Made by a program: the position numbers and the translations under genes. 64,000 bases of DNA from Neoechinorhynchus agilis (lineage: Eukaryota; Acanthocephala). This document shows, one piece after another, positions 34,991-46,554 of the stretch (the first letter of the stretch is position 1; the number at the start of each line of letters is the position of its first letter). The notes under the pieces were generated by a model. That model searched no databases. It had not been told where the DNA came from and saw only the letters and a program-made list of their open reading frames with translations. The DNA is taken from NCBI GenBank assembly GCA_051530055.1, contig CM121343.1, positions 1,798,001-1,862,000 on the forward strand, in the 5' to 3' direction.

Positions 34991-37774
34991 ATGAAGTTTG
35001 CAGTACATTTAGCTGGGCATCTTACACCGGAATGGCAGTCGCAGTATATTGAATATAGGACAATGAAAAATATGCTTTACGAAATTGAAAAAAATCGTGA
35101 ATCACGACGAGTAGATATACTAGATGCCAACGATGAAGCGTTTTTTCAATTATGTGAAATGGAATTGGAGAAAGTCAATGCGTTTTTCTTTGAGAAGATA
35201 ACTGAGGCAAAACGCCGGTTCCAAACTCTGAAAAATAGTCTTGAATCTGATTTAAGTAAAAAGCAATTAAATGGTAAGAAGCCTGTTACTTATGTGTATT
35301 TTTTTAATTTTTAAACCTGCACAAATTGCTGGTTTCAGTTCGCTTTAATGGAAGCAAAAAATTTACGCAGGATTACTCTGCATTTTATTAAAAGAAGAAT
35401 TCATTTTTATAATAGCTTGAGTTGCCCAATTGCCGACGTTTCGGAAATTTATTCTTTCCATCTTCAGGGTAACGTTAACAGTCACACAATTTGTCAAACG
35501 CGCACGTAGAACCCAGCGTTAAACTAACGCTGACGTAAGCAATCAATTATCACACTAATCGTGGAGTTTGAGAGTATTAAACATCTCATTGAATTTGATA
35601 TTGATAATTGGTTTGTCGTGTTTAATGATTAATGCTTCGGCGGTTCTCAGTCTGTGCCTGTCGGTCTCTTTGATAAGGATCTTGAAACATTTCTCAAATG
35701 GCGTTGGGTAGGATCCGTTGTGCGATTCATCCATGTGCTTCCTAATAGCGCTCGCTTTATATGTATGTTGGTTGATTCTGTCACTCAACTTGCAAGTTGT
35801 GTAGCCAACCTAAGACGCGTTACAGCCGTCTTTATTGCATGTAAATTGGTACACAACGTTACAGGTGTCAAGAACTGCAGTTCTGGTTAATTCGTGAAAT
35901 TAGCCGTCTATTAATTCTCGTTAATTGCATGAAAATTAAGCACTGATGTGGAAAAAAATCGTATTTCTCGAAAAAAACTGATATAATTCCGATTTATAGG
36001 AAAAGACTCGAGCAATCGACGACGAATGTTAGAGCTGAAAATATCGCTGAGTGAATTGTATTTATTCTTGATCTTGATTCAAAATTACCAAGCTTTAAAT
36101 CTGATGGGATTTGAAAAAATCATTGAGAAGTATGACAAGCTGTTTTCGACCAATCATGGAATGCAATGGCATCAGCAAAGGATTGGATCAACGCATCTTT
36201 GGAATAACAAAGAAGTTGATTCAATGATATCGGCGGTAGAGAACTTATTTACGTTGCACCTTACGGGAGGAAACCGACATGAGGCAATGAAAAGATTGCG
36301 GGTACCTCCGTTGAATGAACATCAGCCATCTTACTCAATATTTATAATTGGACTACTTCTTGGAATGTTATTGATGCTTGTTTCTTTTTTGGTTTTCACT
36401 TGCTATGTACTTGATAATTTTGATGGTCTCCTCTTCCCATGGACACCAGCATTTCGCCTCTACCGATCACTATTTCTTATTTGCATGCAAGTTATCCTTG
36501 TTGGAATAAACATCTATGGCTGGGGCATTGCTGGCATCAATTACGTACTGATATTTGAAATCGATCCTCGAAAACACTTGACTTACCAACGGGTTATGCG
36601 GATTGGAGTGTTTCTAACATTATGTCTTACACTTAGTATATTTGTATTCCTAATGTGTATTAATTTCGATCTGTATCCATTCATGCAACCTTTGAGCCTT
36701 TATATGTTTTCGCTTGTTTATGTATTCAATCCTTTGCAAATGTGTAAGTCCCAGTCTAAATGCTCATTCACCAAATCATTAATGAAACTCATTACCGCTC
36801 CGATGCATTATGTAATGTGGAATACTGTTGGGAGGACTTGTTTATACGTTACAATCTCACTTCTAAACTTAACAGTATGACGCCACAAAGTATCCTTTGC
36901 TGACTTTTGGATCGCGGATCAATTGACGAGTCTTACTCTTATTTTCGCCGATCTCGAATATATCGTCTGCTTTTATGCATACAAATACGATTGGCGATCT
37001 CACAGTTGGCAAAACGATGTATGCGACACAATCATCATTCTGAACGGAATCCTCGTATCATTTCCTGCATGGTGCCGTTTCTGCCAATGTATCAGGCGCT
37101 ATTGGGATTCTGGTCTGGTATTCCCACACGTCTTCAATGCTCTCAAATACTCGACCACTTTCATCAAAGAAGCTACTTACGTGATTTTTAGGATCAAACA
37201 CACGCAGTTCACTGGTCCGTCAACAAATCCATTTTTTTATATTTTTGCAATCGCATTCTTTATAGAACAAACCTCTAAGTGTTATTGGGATCTCAAAATT
37301 GACTGGGGATTTTTCGACAAAAATGCAGGCCGTAATCTCTTCCTTCGTGAGCATATCGTCTATCCACACAAAGCTTACTACTATGCAGCAATTGTTCAAA
37401 ACATTGTATTGAGATACGTGTGGCTCATTGGTGTTTATCTATCTGCTAAAGTGAACTTCAAGTACAATGATACTTACACGTTTATAGCAGCTATTTTTGA
37501 GGTCATCCGGAGACACATTTGGAACTATTTTCGTCTAGAGAACGAACATCTTAATAATTGTGGATTATTCAGAGCGGTCCGAGATATATCCATCGTACCC
37601 ATCAGTTTAGAGAAATCCATTAACTTGGAGAAACTGATGGATGATAGTGAAGGAGTCCAAAATCGACCAAGAACTGAAAAATTAGTGGCCGGTGATACAT
37701 GTAAAAGCTCACAAGGCAACGGAGTATGTAAGCGGCTACATAAAAAGATTAAGAACATCTCATCTAATATGTAA
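34991..37774 (+). CDS. SPX/EXS phosphate exporter (XPR1-like)
   Basis: XPR1 proteins export inorganic phosphate; SPX senses inositol pyrophosphates. Exons 34991-35273, 36000-36811 and 36890-37774 give 659 residues. The SPX domain begins MKFAVHLAGHLTPEWQSQYI and includes FFQLCEMELEKVNAFF, then LSELYLFLILIQNYQALN and GFEKIIEKYDK. Several membrane helices follow GMLLMLVSFLVF. The EXS domain carries FADFWIADQLTSL, YSTTF, DWGFFDKNAG, REHIVYPHKAYYYAAI, RRHIWNYFRLENEHLNNCG and FRAVRDISIVPI. Intron 1 (35274-35999) is GT-AG and contains a Penelope-type fragment. Intron 2 (36812-36889) is a non-canonical candidate. A canonical aatcaataaa lies about 50 bp after the stop. Confidence 0.93.
35420..35900 (-). 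mobile_element. Penelope-like element remnant (GIY-YIG nuclease end)
   Basis: The minus strand reads NVVYQFTCNKDGCNAS, a stop, VGYTTCKLSDRINQHTYKAS, then AEALIIKHDKPIIN. This is the pattern of the C-terminal GIY-YIG nuclease of Penelope-like retroelements, with TAG replacing a residue just before the VG block. Downstream, gccgacgtttcgg and tccatcttcaggg resemble the usual terminal sequence of such elements. It lies in XPR1 intron 1, antisense to the gene. Confidence 0.65.
36812..36889 (+). other. Candidate non-canonical intron with inverted-repeat ends (XPR1)
   Basis: Removing 78 nt gives APMHY-VSFADFW, the same length as human XPR1 (TAPFHKVGFADFW). The intron starts gtaatgtggaatactg and ends cagtatgacgccacaaa. 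Tgtgg pairs with ccaca, and atactg with cagtat. GTA is present at both borders (36812-36814 and 36890-36892). A GT-AG alternative (36840 region to 36890) is in frame but inserts about ten residues into a conserved segment. Confidence 0.6.
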
Positions 37775-38076
37775 GCTAAGAAAATCCTTTCTTGTAATAT
37801 TCTGTTCATTATGATCATCACAAATCAATAAATTCAGTCGGCGTTTTTCTGCGCACTTTTTTCTGACCTTTTTAAACAATTTCCGATCCTTGAAATTCAC
37901 AAAGTTCGTGCGGTGATTAGTCTGAAAAAACGCTTTCCCACGGTTTCCATTTTAGATTCTTTATCTTCTTGTTCATTGTCGTATTGTGAAAATAGACTAA
38001 GTCGATCAGTAGCTTATTCGTGATTTCAAATATTGAACAATGGAAAAAATTTCATTTTTTCGACTGTAAACACTTA
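37738..38076 (+). repeat. XPR1 3' end and 3' flank, duplicated at 40.5 kb
   Basis: The last dozen XPR1 codons, the stop, the polyadenylation signal and about 300 bp downstream recur nearly identically at 40474-40855. Shared landmarks are taatatgtaagctaagaaa, gtgcggtgattagtctg and gtattgtgaaaatagac. Confidence 0.9.
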
Positions 38077-38194
38077 AACGAGCTGATTTTTGTTTCCATT
38101 TTATACGATAACTGCTTCATTTTGCGCATTTTTTAATAATAGAAGAACCATGGAAATGTGGGTCCTCGTGTTCACTCGAATCAAATGGTAGGTG

Positions 38195-39362
38195 AAATGA
38201 ACGTGGCTATTGGAATGGGCGACGGTTCTGGTCGGGTGGGTTTGTTGGTGGTTATTGTTTATAGGAGAATTTGTGAGTCATTTCAAGTTAAGATATCCGA
38301 GAAGATTGGGTAGTTTGGCAGAAGGAGCGGAGGTATAGGGAGGTCCGAGGTATTGGAGAATGAAAGGAATTGGGATTGAAAATGGGTTCAAAGGCGTTGT
38401 GATTGTTTGTTGAAAATCTTATAAGGGCATTCGGTGAGAGGAGGAAAATAAATTGTGCAAATTTTAGAGGCGTTTCTATGAAACTTTTCAAGGCGACGGA
38501 TTTGTGATTTGGAAAGGATGCAAAAGACGGGATAGCCGTTGGTGGGGAAGGCTAAAATAGAGCTGTAGTAAAATTTGGAGAGATCGGCCGAAGGGACTCC
38601 TAAATGGCGGAAGATTAAGAGGCTGTAAATTTGCGTTTGAGGGTGAATTAAATATGGGAGTCCCATTTCAGATTGTATTGATATTGGCGACACAGAATCG
38701 TTGGATGTCGTTTGGAAAATCGGGATAGGATGTGAGGTTGCGGAAGAGAGAGGTATCATTTCGAGGCATGTGAAGAAATTCAGATGGAGTTTGTGATTGT
38801 TGCAGAAATCTTTTATGTGTGAGAGTTCGTTAGATGTTAAGGAGAGGGAGAGAATGGAGGGTAAAATGAAGCTGTAGTAAAATTTGGAGAGAGCGGGCGA
38901 AGGGACTCCTAAATGGCGGAGGCGTTTGAGTGGGTAGATTATAATGGTATTGTGTTGGAGGGTAAATTTAACATGAGAGTCCCATTTCAAAATGTATTGA
39001 TATTGGAGACCGAGGCTCGTTAGATGTCATTTGGAAGATCAGGGTAGGATATTGGGTTGCGGGAGAATGACGGGTTCAACTCGAAGCATTTAGAGAAGTT
39101 CCGGTGGACATTGACATATAAGAAAAGTTTAGAGTGAGAGAGGTTTGAGGTCGTTTAAGAAAATATAAAAAAGAAGTGGTGACAGGACGGTACCTTGAGG
39201 TACGCCTTTGGTGAGGGATAGGATGATAGAGGAGGTAGAACGGCAATGAATTTATTGTTGACGATTGCGAAGATAAGATTCCAGCCAGTGGATCCGCCAC
39301 AAGTTTAGACCGAAATCGGAACATTCCTGGAAAAGTAGCGTACTTTAGATTTAATACAGACA
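38195..39362 (-). mobile_element. Second non-LTR retroelement (Jockey-like RT remnant)
   Basis: On the minus strand 39169-39206 encodes GVPQGTVLSPLLF, an RT fingerprint, preceded by WRIHWLESYLRNRQQ and a stop. Further down, LRHLGVPSPALSKFYYS occurs twice because a segment is duplicated (about 38548-38695 and 38862-39008). Stops and frame changes show decay. 3' pieces of the same family occur at 42491-44100 and, inverted, at about 54070-54145. Confidence 0.75.
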
Positions 39363-39507
39363 ACTTTTAGGCTTATGTTTAGGCTGGAAATACTTTAGTT
39401 TTAGGACAATTTGCCTGGCTTATTTTAAATCCGGCAAGCGATATAAGACCTACATTTTAATTTCAGTATGAACAGACGTCAGCCTAAATATTTTCGCAGG
39501 CCTTTAG

Positions 39508-40278
39508 TTAAATTTGCCACGGCTCAAACGCTTCTTTTCTCTCAATATTTTCCAGTAGTGAAGTATGAACATGTTTGGAGTAGTTCTTCATAGGTTTAAT
39601 TCCGTTGGGCGAGGGAATCCATGAAGCACGATTGATGGTTGGAATAAGCCTCAAGAAACTGTTTGAATGAGTGAAGGATGGTATAATGATGAACGACGAT
39701 GGGTAACATTCATTTGAATCGAAATAATGATTACATAACATACATTCACGGCGATCATTGAGATAATTAACTAGTCCAAGATATTTTTTCCTATTAAGAT
39801 TCAGTTGTTCCCACATTAGTGTGCACGAGTTAGTTGCGGTTAGAATAAATGGTGCTCCAATCAAGTCAAAACAAGATATTTGATCGAGCTTTATCCTAGT
39901 CACAATCTTTAAATTAATATCAGAAAGTGAATGTGCCTTTATAGATCGATCTTTATGTTGTACGACCAGGCGATTCCGTACCAGAAGCTTATAGGCGTTT
40001 TCGAGCGTACTTGTGTTTATTGTAGTTTGTTGAATGTCACATTTTATGGACAACTTAGTCGAAGACAATTCTGACTCAAAAGATAAATTAACATAGTTTT
40101 CAATCCTTGTTATGCTTGACAGCCATCTCTTGATGCAGGAGATCATAAATTGAAGATGCTCGTAGTGATCAATAAATTTTAACAAAAAAGTAATTCGAAG
40201 GTCATACCTCCGAAGATGATTTCCGTATTCATTTTCAAAAGTCCTTTCATATAACGAATTTGAATTAGAAACAGTTAA
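39508..40278 (-). CDS. Unrecognised gene, terminal exon
   Basis: An open frame of 256 codons on the minus strand starts right after a good acceptor (cttacag, 40279-40285) and runs to a stop. Content looks protein-like: YGNHLRRYDLRITFLLKFID, CMLCNHYFDSNECYP with a Cys-x-x-Cys, and FIIIPSFTHSNSFLRLIP. I do not recognise the family. It may belong with the exons at 41344-42300 as one large protein, but a junction could not be shown, and 40474-40855 between them holds the duplicated XPR1 tail. Confidence 0.5.
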   Translation of the reverse strand, partial: LTVSNSNSLYERTFENEYGNHLRRYDLRITFLLKFIDHYEHLQFMISCIKRWLSSITRIENYVNLSFESELSSTKLSIKCDIQQTTINTSTLENAYKLLVRNRLVVQHKDRSIKAHSLSDINLKIVTRIKLDQISCFDLIGAPFILTATNSCTLMWEQLNLNRKKYLGLVNYLNDRRECMLCNHYFDSNECYPSSFIIIPSFTHSNSFLRLIPTINRASWIPSPNGIKPMKNYSKHVHTSLLENIERKEAFEPWQI

Positions 40279-40473
40279 CTGTAAGAGTTACTGTTTCGAC
40301 CAGAAATGTTTTGTGGAGCATTAAAGGACCCCGATTGCTACAAAAATTAATATAAGTAAAATGCAGTTTTTTTTACCGTAGCGTTTAAATTATCACTTAA
40401 TCAATAGCTCCCATCTACGGCCCTGGATAGTTCATTAGAACGACAAATTATGGTTATAATAACTTTTAAAATG

Positions 40474-40855
40474 GACATAAAAAGATTAAGAACATCTCAT
40501 CTAATATGTAAGCTAAGAAAATCCTTTCTTGTAATATTCTGTTCATTATGATCATCACGAATCAATAAATTCAATCGACGTTTTTCTGCGCACTTTTCTG
40601 ACCTTTTTAAACAATTTCCGATCAAAAAAATACCTGTTCAATTATCATCCGAAATGACGTTGAAACTTGAAATTCACAAAGTTCGTGCGGTGATTAGTCT
40701 GAAAAAACGCTTTCCCACAGTTTCCCATTTTAGGTTCTTTATCTTCTTGTTCATTGTCGTATTGTGAAAATAGACTAAATCGATCAGTAGCTTATTCGTG
40801 ATTTCAAATACTGAACAATGGAAAAAATTTCATTTTTTCGACCGTAAACACTTGA
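40474..40855 (+). pseudogene. Duplicate of the XPR1 3' end
   Basis: Copy of 37738-38076 carrying the last XPR1 codons (KKIKNISSNM equivalent), stop and 3' flank. It has about 45 extra bases (from about 40622) absent from the first copy. It lacks all upstream exons, so it is a non-functional segmental copy. The rest of 40279-41343 shows no supported gene. Confidence 0.85.
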
Positions 40856-41343
40856 CGCAGATTCCCCTTAATATTTTCCATAAGCCAATCTTATCTCTCG
40901 CTCTAATGGACCCTCTGATATCCACCTCTGTACCGTCCTTCACTAAGCACCTCTGGTGCAAAGACGGACAACTCCGGATTTTACATTAATAAAGTATCAA
41001 ATAGAGCGTGCAAAACCCTGGTTTATCATTTCTTCTTTGATTTCTAACGCAGTAGAAGGACAAATTTCTTTTCGAGATATTTGGCTTAAACTTTTGTACG
41101 CATTTTGGCCCGTGTGATTTATCAAAGTATCGACCGTACAAGAAAAGGTTGGGTATTTTCTAGAATTTTCACGGATAAAAAAATCGGATTTATATTTTAC
41201 GATAATTAAGGCAACGAATCAACGCGGCGACTGGAGAGCCAAGATCGACGTCGTTCTTGGCGCAAAAAAATAAGCATTGCGGTGCAGCGGGGCAATGCGG
41301 CTAGCGTTTTGGCCAGCGCCGATGAATAGGAGCGTTGATGAAA

Positions 41344-42300
41344 CTATAAATTATGTATGTTCAAAAAAAAATTAAGGCTGTTGAGTATTTCAACAAATTC
41401 AAAGATTAAACAACGAAAAGATTTTATGAGTCCCTGCTTAAGAACAATAAGAGTAGAAGTTAAATTTGTTGGAAGGTTGTGATCGTAAACAATAATGGTC
41501 GGTAGTTTGTTGACGAATTCCTTCGGAGTTGGTTCTCCAAAGTGATCAATACTAACCTTGATATTGGACATGTGATCGAATCCGATTTGATTCACATCAT
41601 TTAATATATATTTTAAATGCCGTAAACTGAGAATATGCAAGTCGGCTGATTCAAGAAGCATAACGTCTTTTTTGTTCCTTGGATTTTCCTGTTGGATACG
41701 GTGCATGGCTGAAAAAGTATTGAACTCAGCAATAGTATTTCTTATAAGCTGAAGGAGTTTTACGTCTTCTGGCTTCATATCCGGCGATGATAGCCCGCTA
41801 ACAATGCTGGTAACATTTTGAAACTTCAATCTGAGTACATTTGAAGTTACCAAAGGTTTCACGTAATCTAGAGCCATCAATTGCTCTGCTCGTTGTCCGA
41901 CAAGATGCACTGACAACAGCGGAATAGACTGACAAAGAACTTTATGACTTCCTTTTCGATTTGGTTCTATTTTGACAGGCCGATGCATATCTATCGTTTC
42001 AAATAGTTGAATTAAAGCTTTTAAGACAGTTTGTACAAAACACTCAGCTGTCATTTCCTCATGTGAGTAACATTCGATAATCACTACCTTGGCCGGTTGA
42101 CAATAAAGCGATCTAGTAGGCATCTAAACGCTGAAGCACTACGTTTTTTTCTTAATCTAAAAAGAATAGGACCAATGTCCTCGTTTGGGTCCTCACAAAA
42201 ATACTCGATTTCTAAGCCCTTCTCATCAACGCGGAGAGGACAATGGAAAGCAAAAAGAGCAACTTCGCTCTTGTCCTTCCCACAAATAACCTCCGGAAGC
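41344..42300 (-). CDS. Unrecognised gene, two probable coding segments
   Basis: The minus strand 42088 to about 42300 reads PEVICGKDKSEVALFAFHC and EYFCEDPNEDIGPILFRLR, ending at a donor-like gtagtgat. 41344 to about 42070 reads TAECFVQTVLKALIQLFETI, LVGQRAEQLMALDYVKPLV and LRHLKYILNDVNQIGFDHM, to a stop. Both have real-protein composition, but the frames do not join with a simple GT-AG intron. No family is recognised. 42301-42490 is unassigned. Confidence 0.45.
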
Positions 42301-42490
42301 AGCAGGGTGAAGATTCACCTCGGAAATTGATGGTCCAGCGCACACGAGTCCAGGGTAGATGCTTGATAAAGAGGTTGAGGCCTCGAAAATTTGCATGTTA
42401 ACAAATAAATCGCAAGAAGGGAAAAACTCGCTGTACATGGAGAAAATGAACTGAACCTCTCGAAGGAAAAACTCGATCGAGTTAAATTAA

Positions 42491-44100
42491 TGTTGATTTT
42501 GGAGTGGATTACGGGCCCGGCCGAACGGGGGAATGTTGGTGGTTATTGTTTGCAGGAGAATTTGTGAGGTTTGATATTTCCTGAGGTTCATTTCGGTTTT
42601 TACGATATCCGAGAAGATTGGGCTGTATGGAAAAAGGAGCGTAAGGGAGGTACGAGGTTAGAACACGAAATTCGATAGATAATAACAAGTTTCTTTGTTA
42701 TTGAACAAAAGAATAGGACCCTTGTGTCTTTGTAAACAGCCGAGTTCTGATTTGTTCATTGAATGCGGTTTATTGATTTTGGAGTGGATTACGAGCCCGG
42801 CCGAATGGGGGAATGTTGGTGGTTATTGTTTGCAGGAGAATTTGTGAGGTTTGATATTTCCTGAGGTTCGTTTCGGTTTTTATGATATCCGAGAAGATTG
42901 GGTGGTGATCAAGGGAACATAAAAAAGGGGCGTTTTCATCACTTTTTGAAATTTTTTATAAAGACATTCGGTGAGCAGGAAAAAATCAAATGTGCCAATT
43001 TTCGAGCATCACCCGTTCTGGAAGAATTACGCAGTTTTATGATCAGATCCAATTTTGACAAACTCCATCTCGCCAGAATGTCGATGCCCGGATGTTTTGG
43101 AGGTGCAGCTCAGTTTTTCAATGTCGAAAATGAGAGATACTCCGATTGACCTTATTGCGCTTTGCAAGATTCCAAAGTGTTTAATCAAATTGTTGAAACT
43201 TAGGTTTTCCAAATGAAGATCCAGAATTTAAATTGTCGAAATATCTTTCCTATTTTTATGCCTTTCGCCCTACGAATTGTGACATTGTGGGGACTATTCA
43301 GACAAGACTCCGGATTTTATGGATTTGCCAACTCGGTTAAGTGATTGACGAGGATTATCCGGTGCTTTGCAAAACTGTAATTACTCGGCACTTTTGAAGT
43401 CAAAATGATTTTCTTAGATCCTATTTGTGCTTTTGACGGTTTTGAAGGGTCAAATTCAAAATACAGTCAAAAAAGTGATTCGTCCTGTCATCTTCTGGCC
43501 AATTACGAAGAGCGCGGAGAATCGTTGTCATGGAAACCAAGATCGCAACGACGAGATCCATGGTTCGATCACGGGCCTGAGCAGTGTTGGATCGATAGAC
43601 TACACGCGGATATGGTCCACAATCTTGCAAAATGGATGATGCATGCATTGGACGCCGACCCCGCTTCCATTGGTGATTTACAACGAAAGGAAGAGAGAGT
43701 GCGTTACTGCGGTATTGAACTTTTGAGAAACGCTAGGAGCTTCAAACAACATCCCTCTTCAAATGTGGAACAACGTTTAAGTTAAATCAACAGTACCATT
43801 ATTCGCGAATGTTGCTATTCGGTTGGGGTTGTCCGTAGTACTGCACAAAGAATGGTCCTCATAAACACAAGTTCTGATTGGATAAATGAATCTGGCTATT
43901 GATTTTGGAGTGAATTGTGAGTCCGGGCGGGTGGGAATATCCGGTTGAATTGGAAGATCCGTTCTGGTTGGAATTGGTGGTTATTCTTCGCAGAAGCGCT
44001 TGTAAGGTTGGTATTTCCTCAGAATCATTTCGGGTTATGATTTCCGAGAAGATTGGGCAGCGTGAGTTATAGGAGGGTGAAACGGATTGGGATTACGAGT
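42491..44100. repeat. 3' fragments of the Jockey-like element, partly tandem
   Basis: The string ggagtggattacg.gcccgg with gttattgtttgcaggagaat and tatccgagaagattgg occurs at about 42491-42630 and about 42771-42904. It recurs in more diverged form at about 43905-44061, and the same end appears at about 38195-38310. The open frame at 43405-43785 lies among this debris and has no motif I can name. 44101-44532 shows nothing further. Confidence 0.65.
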
Positions 44101-44532
44101 GTTGTGCTCGTGTGAAAAGGGAGCGATATGTGGTAGAGTTCTAGAATAAAACTATCCATCATTGTTATCAGTCGAACTTATCGACCAACGCAATTAAACA
44201 CGTCGGCTTTTCCGCTAATTGTCGTGGAATTGAACCGATTGAATGATATTGGGAACATTGTCGTTTTTTAGACACTAGAAGCTTTTCTTTAAATCGATAT
44301 ATTTGTAGATGCTTATTTCAGAGATTGTGGCAGTGTTGCATTTACGAGCCTTCAAGAACTTTAAGCGTCCAAAAGAAGTATCGGCAATTCAGAAATTCTT
44401 GGCCAAAAGGTGAATCATCATGGAACGCAGTGATGCTTTGCTATAACTTCAACATTAAGGACTAGCGCGAAAAAGCATACACCTTCGCGAACTTATGGTC
44501 CGTACTTTTCTGAAAAGGTCAGATTTGAGTGA

Positions 44533-44754
44533 TTGCAATTTAATACCAGAAGAGAGCAGGGCGATAGCAGCCTAGTGGTGGATCAGGTCACTAGATCAGA
44601 TGGATGGACCATCACTAGAAAGAGAAGCGAGTTTGTACGAAACGTAATTGAAGATTTCTTGATAGAGCGAATATCCACTGGCGAATTGTCTAACAAATGC
44701 CCGCTGATTGATAAAGTCACACTTAATTCGGTAACATTGAAAAGTCGGAATTAA
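44533..44754 (+). CDS. Small unrecognised ORF
   Basis: A 73-codon open frame with charged, helix-like composition (KRSEFVRNVIEDFLIERI). No family is recognised. It could be an exon of the same small gene as 45827-46078, but no junction was demonstrated. Confidence 0.25.
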   Translation: MQFNTRREQGDSSLVVDQVTRSDGWTITRKRSEFVRNVIEDFLIERISTGELSNKCPLIDKVTLNSVTLKSRN

Positions 44755-44967
44755 ATGAACCGGTTTTTAGGTATGGATATCGAAGACTGGCAAACATTTA
44801 GTAGTGAATTTGTCCCTCAAAAATCCAGGTGATTTAAAGGAGTTGCAAGACAACAAGAATTCGATTGAAAACACAATAAGGCTAGTGCTTTGATTTCTTT
44901 GTTATACAAAATTTGCAAAGAATCTGCGCTTTATCTTATTTTTGTGATATTAATTATTTAAATTAGA

Positions 44968-45240
44968 TTTTTTCTGGTGTAATGGTCAAAAAGACCGATG
45001 CAGCGTTCCTTCCCGTTGCACAGCCAGACTTATGTTTTACAGGGGGAATGCTACTGCCCTCGGATAATCAGTGATTCCTCTGAGTCGCTTGGGCAATTAA
45101 TTGACCAGGTCCTGTACCGCGGTACCAAACGACCCCGAGTGTATCGACGTCAAAGAGAACGATATAACGATTTTGATCAGATCCCTCGTGGCAGTTGCTG
45201 CTCCCTTGGTTTAGTAGCAGACGGCAGCTGAAGGATCCAA
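44968..45240 (-). mobile_element. 3' fragment of the 11.4-kb non-LTR family
   Basis: The sequence parallels 11455-11710 in the same orientation: gatgcagcgttccttcccgt, cttatgttttac, ggtaccaaacgaccccgagt and gttgctgctccc all have clear counterparts. It is the second 3' copy in the window. 45241-45826 shows nothing else recognised. Confidence 0.7.
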
Positions 45241-45826
45241 AACGGTGGAAACCCCCAATTTTTCCGGTAAAAGAATCAAATCAGCACCGCAATCATCCCC
45301 TTGCGCTGACGGGATTTCTTCACTGAATTGTGATGCTAATATTCTGGCCTAAGGTCCCCACATGCATTCCGATCGTGCTCATAAGTTTCAGCGCTGACCC
45401 TTATAAGGCCCATAAATATCCACCAAAAGGGGGATGAAGCTTAAATCTGTGGACATCTTTCTATATTTTAGAAATTTCTATTTCTCCGCACCCTTCCTCG
45501 CAATGTTGGCGGAAGATACTCGGGCACTTTGGTGAAATAGTTTGATTTGGATATAATTAGTCGCTAACAAAATCCAGAAAAATTGAATCTACGGGTGTGA
45601 TCCATTTTAGCAAAAATTACTCTGGTTGGATGCAATCACGTAGAATCTAATTATCATTTTCCGGGATCCTGCTACACCCATAGAGTTACTCCAGATTTTA
45701 TCGAGATGAATTCATGCACAGTTTATGAATTTAAAAGCGATTCTTAGGTTGAATACCAATCACAGAAACTACAAGTATAAGAGTCGTTTGAATAATTACG
45801 TTCTACACAGAAATCATCGATAAAAA

Positions 45827-46078
45827 GTGATTCTGATGAATTTCAGGTACTTATTAATATCCGAAAAGACAATGGAAAATATACCTCCAGTCAGAATAAA
45901 TTTTGATCTAACCGAAAGGATATTACAGGAGTTCTACAAGTCAGATTTGGAATTCAGAGACAATATTAAAGGCGAAAGTACCAGAAATTCGATCGACGTT
46001 AATTATGATAACATAAGGACGGAGATAATTGAGGCAGTCAAAGTGACGGAAGGGAAATCAGGAGGAAAACCTATGTGA
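45827..46078 (+). CDS. Possible terminal exon of a small unrecognised gene
   Basis: The open frame begins after a plausible acceptor (aatttcag, about 45846) and encodes about 76 residues with NIPPVRINFDLTERILQEFY and a Lys/Gly-rich end, then TGA. An aataaa lies near 46172. The composition is protein-like but no family is recognised. 46079-46554 holds no other feature. Confidence 0.35.
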   Translation: MILMNFRYLLISEKTMENIPPVRINFDLTERILQEFYKSDLEFRDNIKGESTRNSIDVNYDNIRTEIIEAVKVTEGKSGGKPM

Positions 46079-46554
46079 GGCAAGTACTCTAATTGACCAA
46101 CATTTCTAAACGTCAATGTTCTCCTGATTCTAAATTTGAATTAACGTATAAAAAAATGTAGTCCGTCTAAACAATAAATAATGCAATTTAAGATTAGTGG
46201 TTGTGGTTCTTTAAAAAGTGGTTCGAAAACAGTGGTTTCCACAATGCGTTATTGAATTTAAGATGGAGGTTCAGGAGGACGCCAGCGATTGGCATTCTTC
46301 CCTTAAACTTGCTAGATAGTCAGAAATCTAGCTTCCTCGAGACTTCTTAACATCCACACCTTCTGTAGAAATAGTAAAATATTCCTACATATGAGTTGTT
46401 GGTCCTTATTTTTACGGGCATTTTACGTCGGATAGCGTTAATGCTTTTGACAAAGTATTTGGAAAAGATATATTTCACGGAAGCGTCGATTATTGATGAG
46501 AGTGATTTATTCTTCAGATCGCACCTTAAGAAATTATAATAGCAAACGCGTAAA

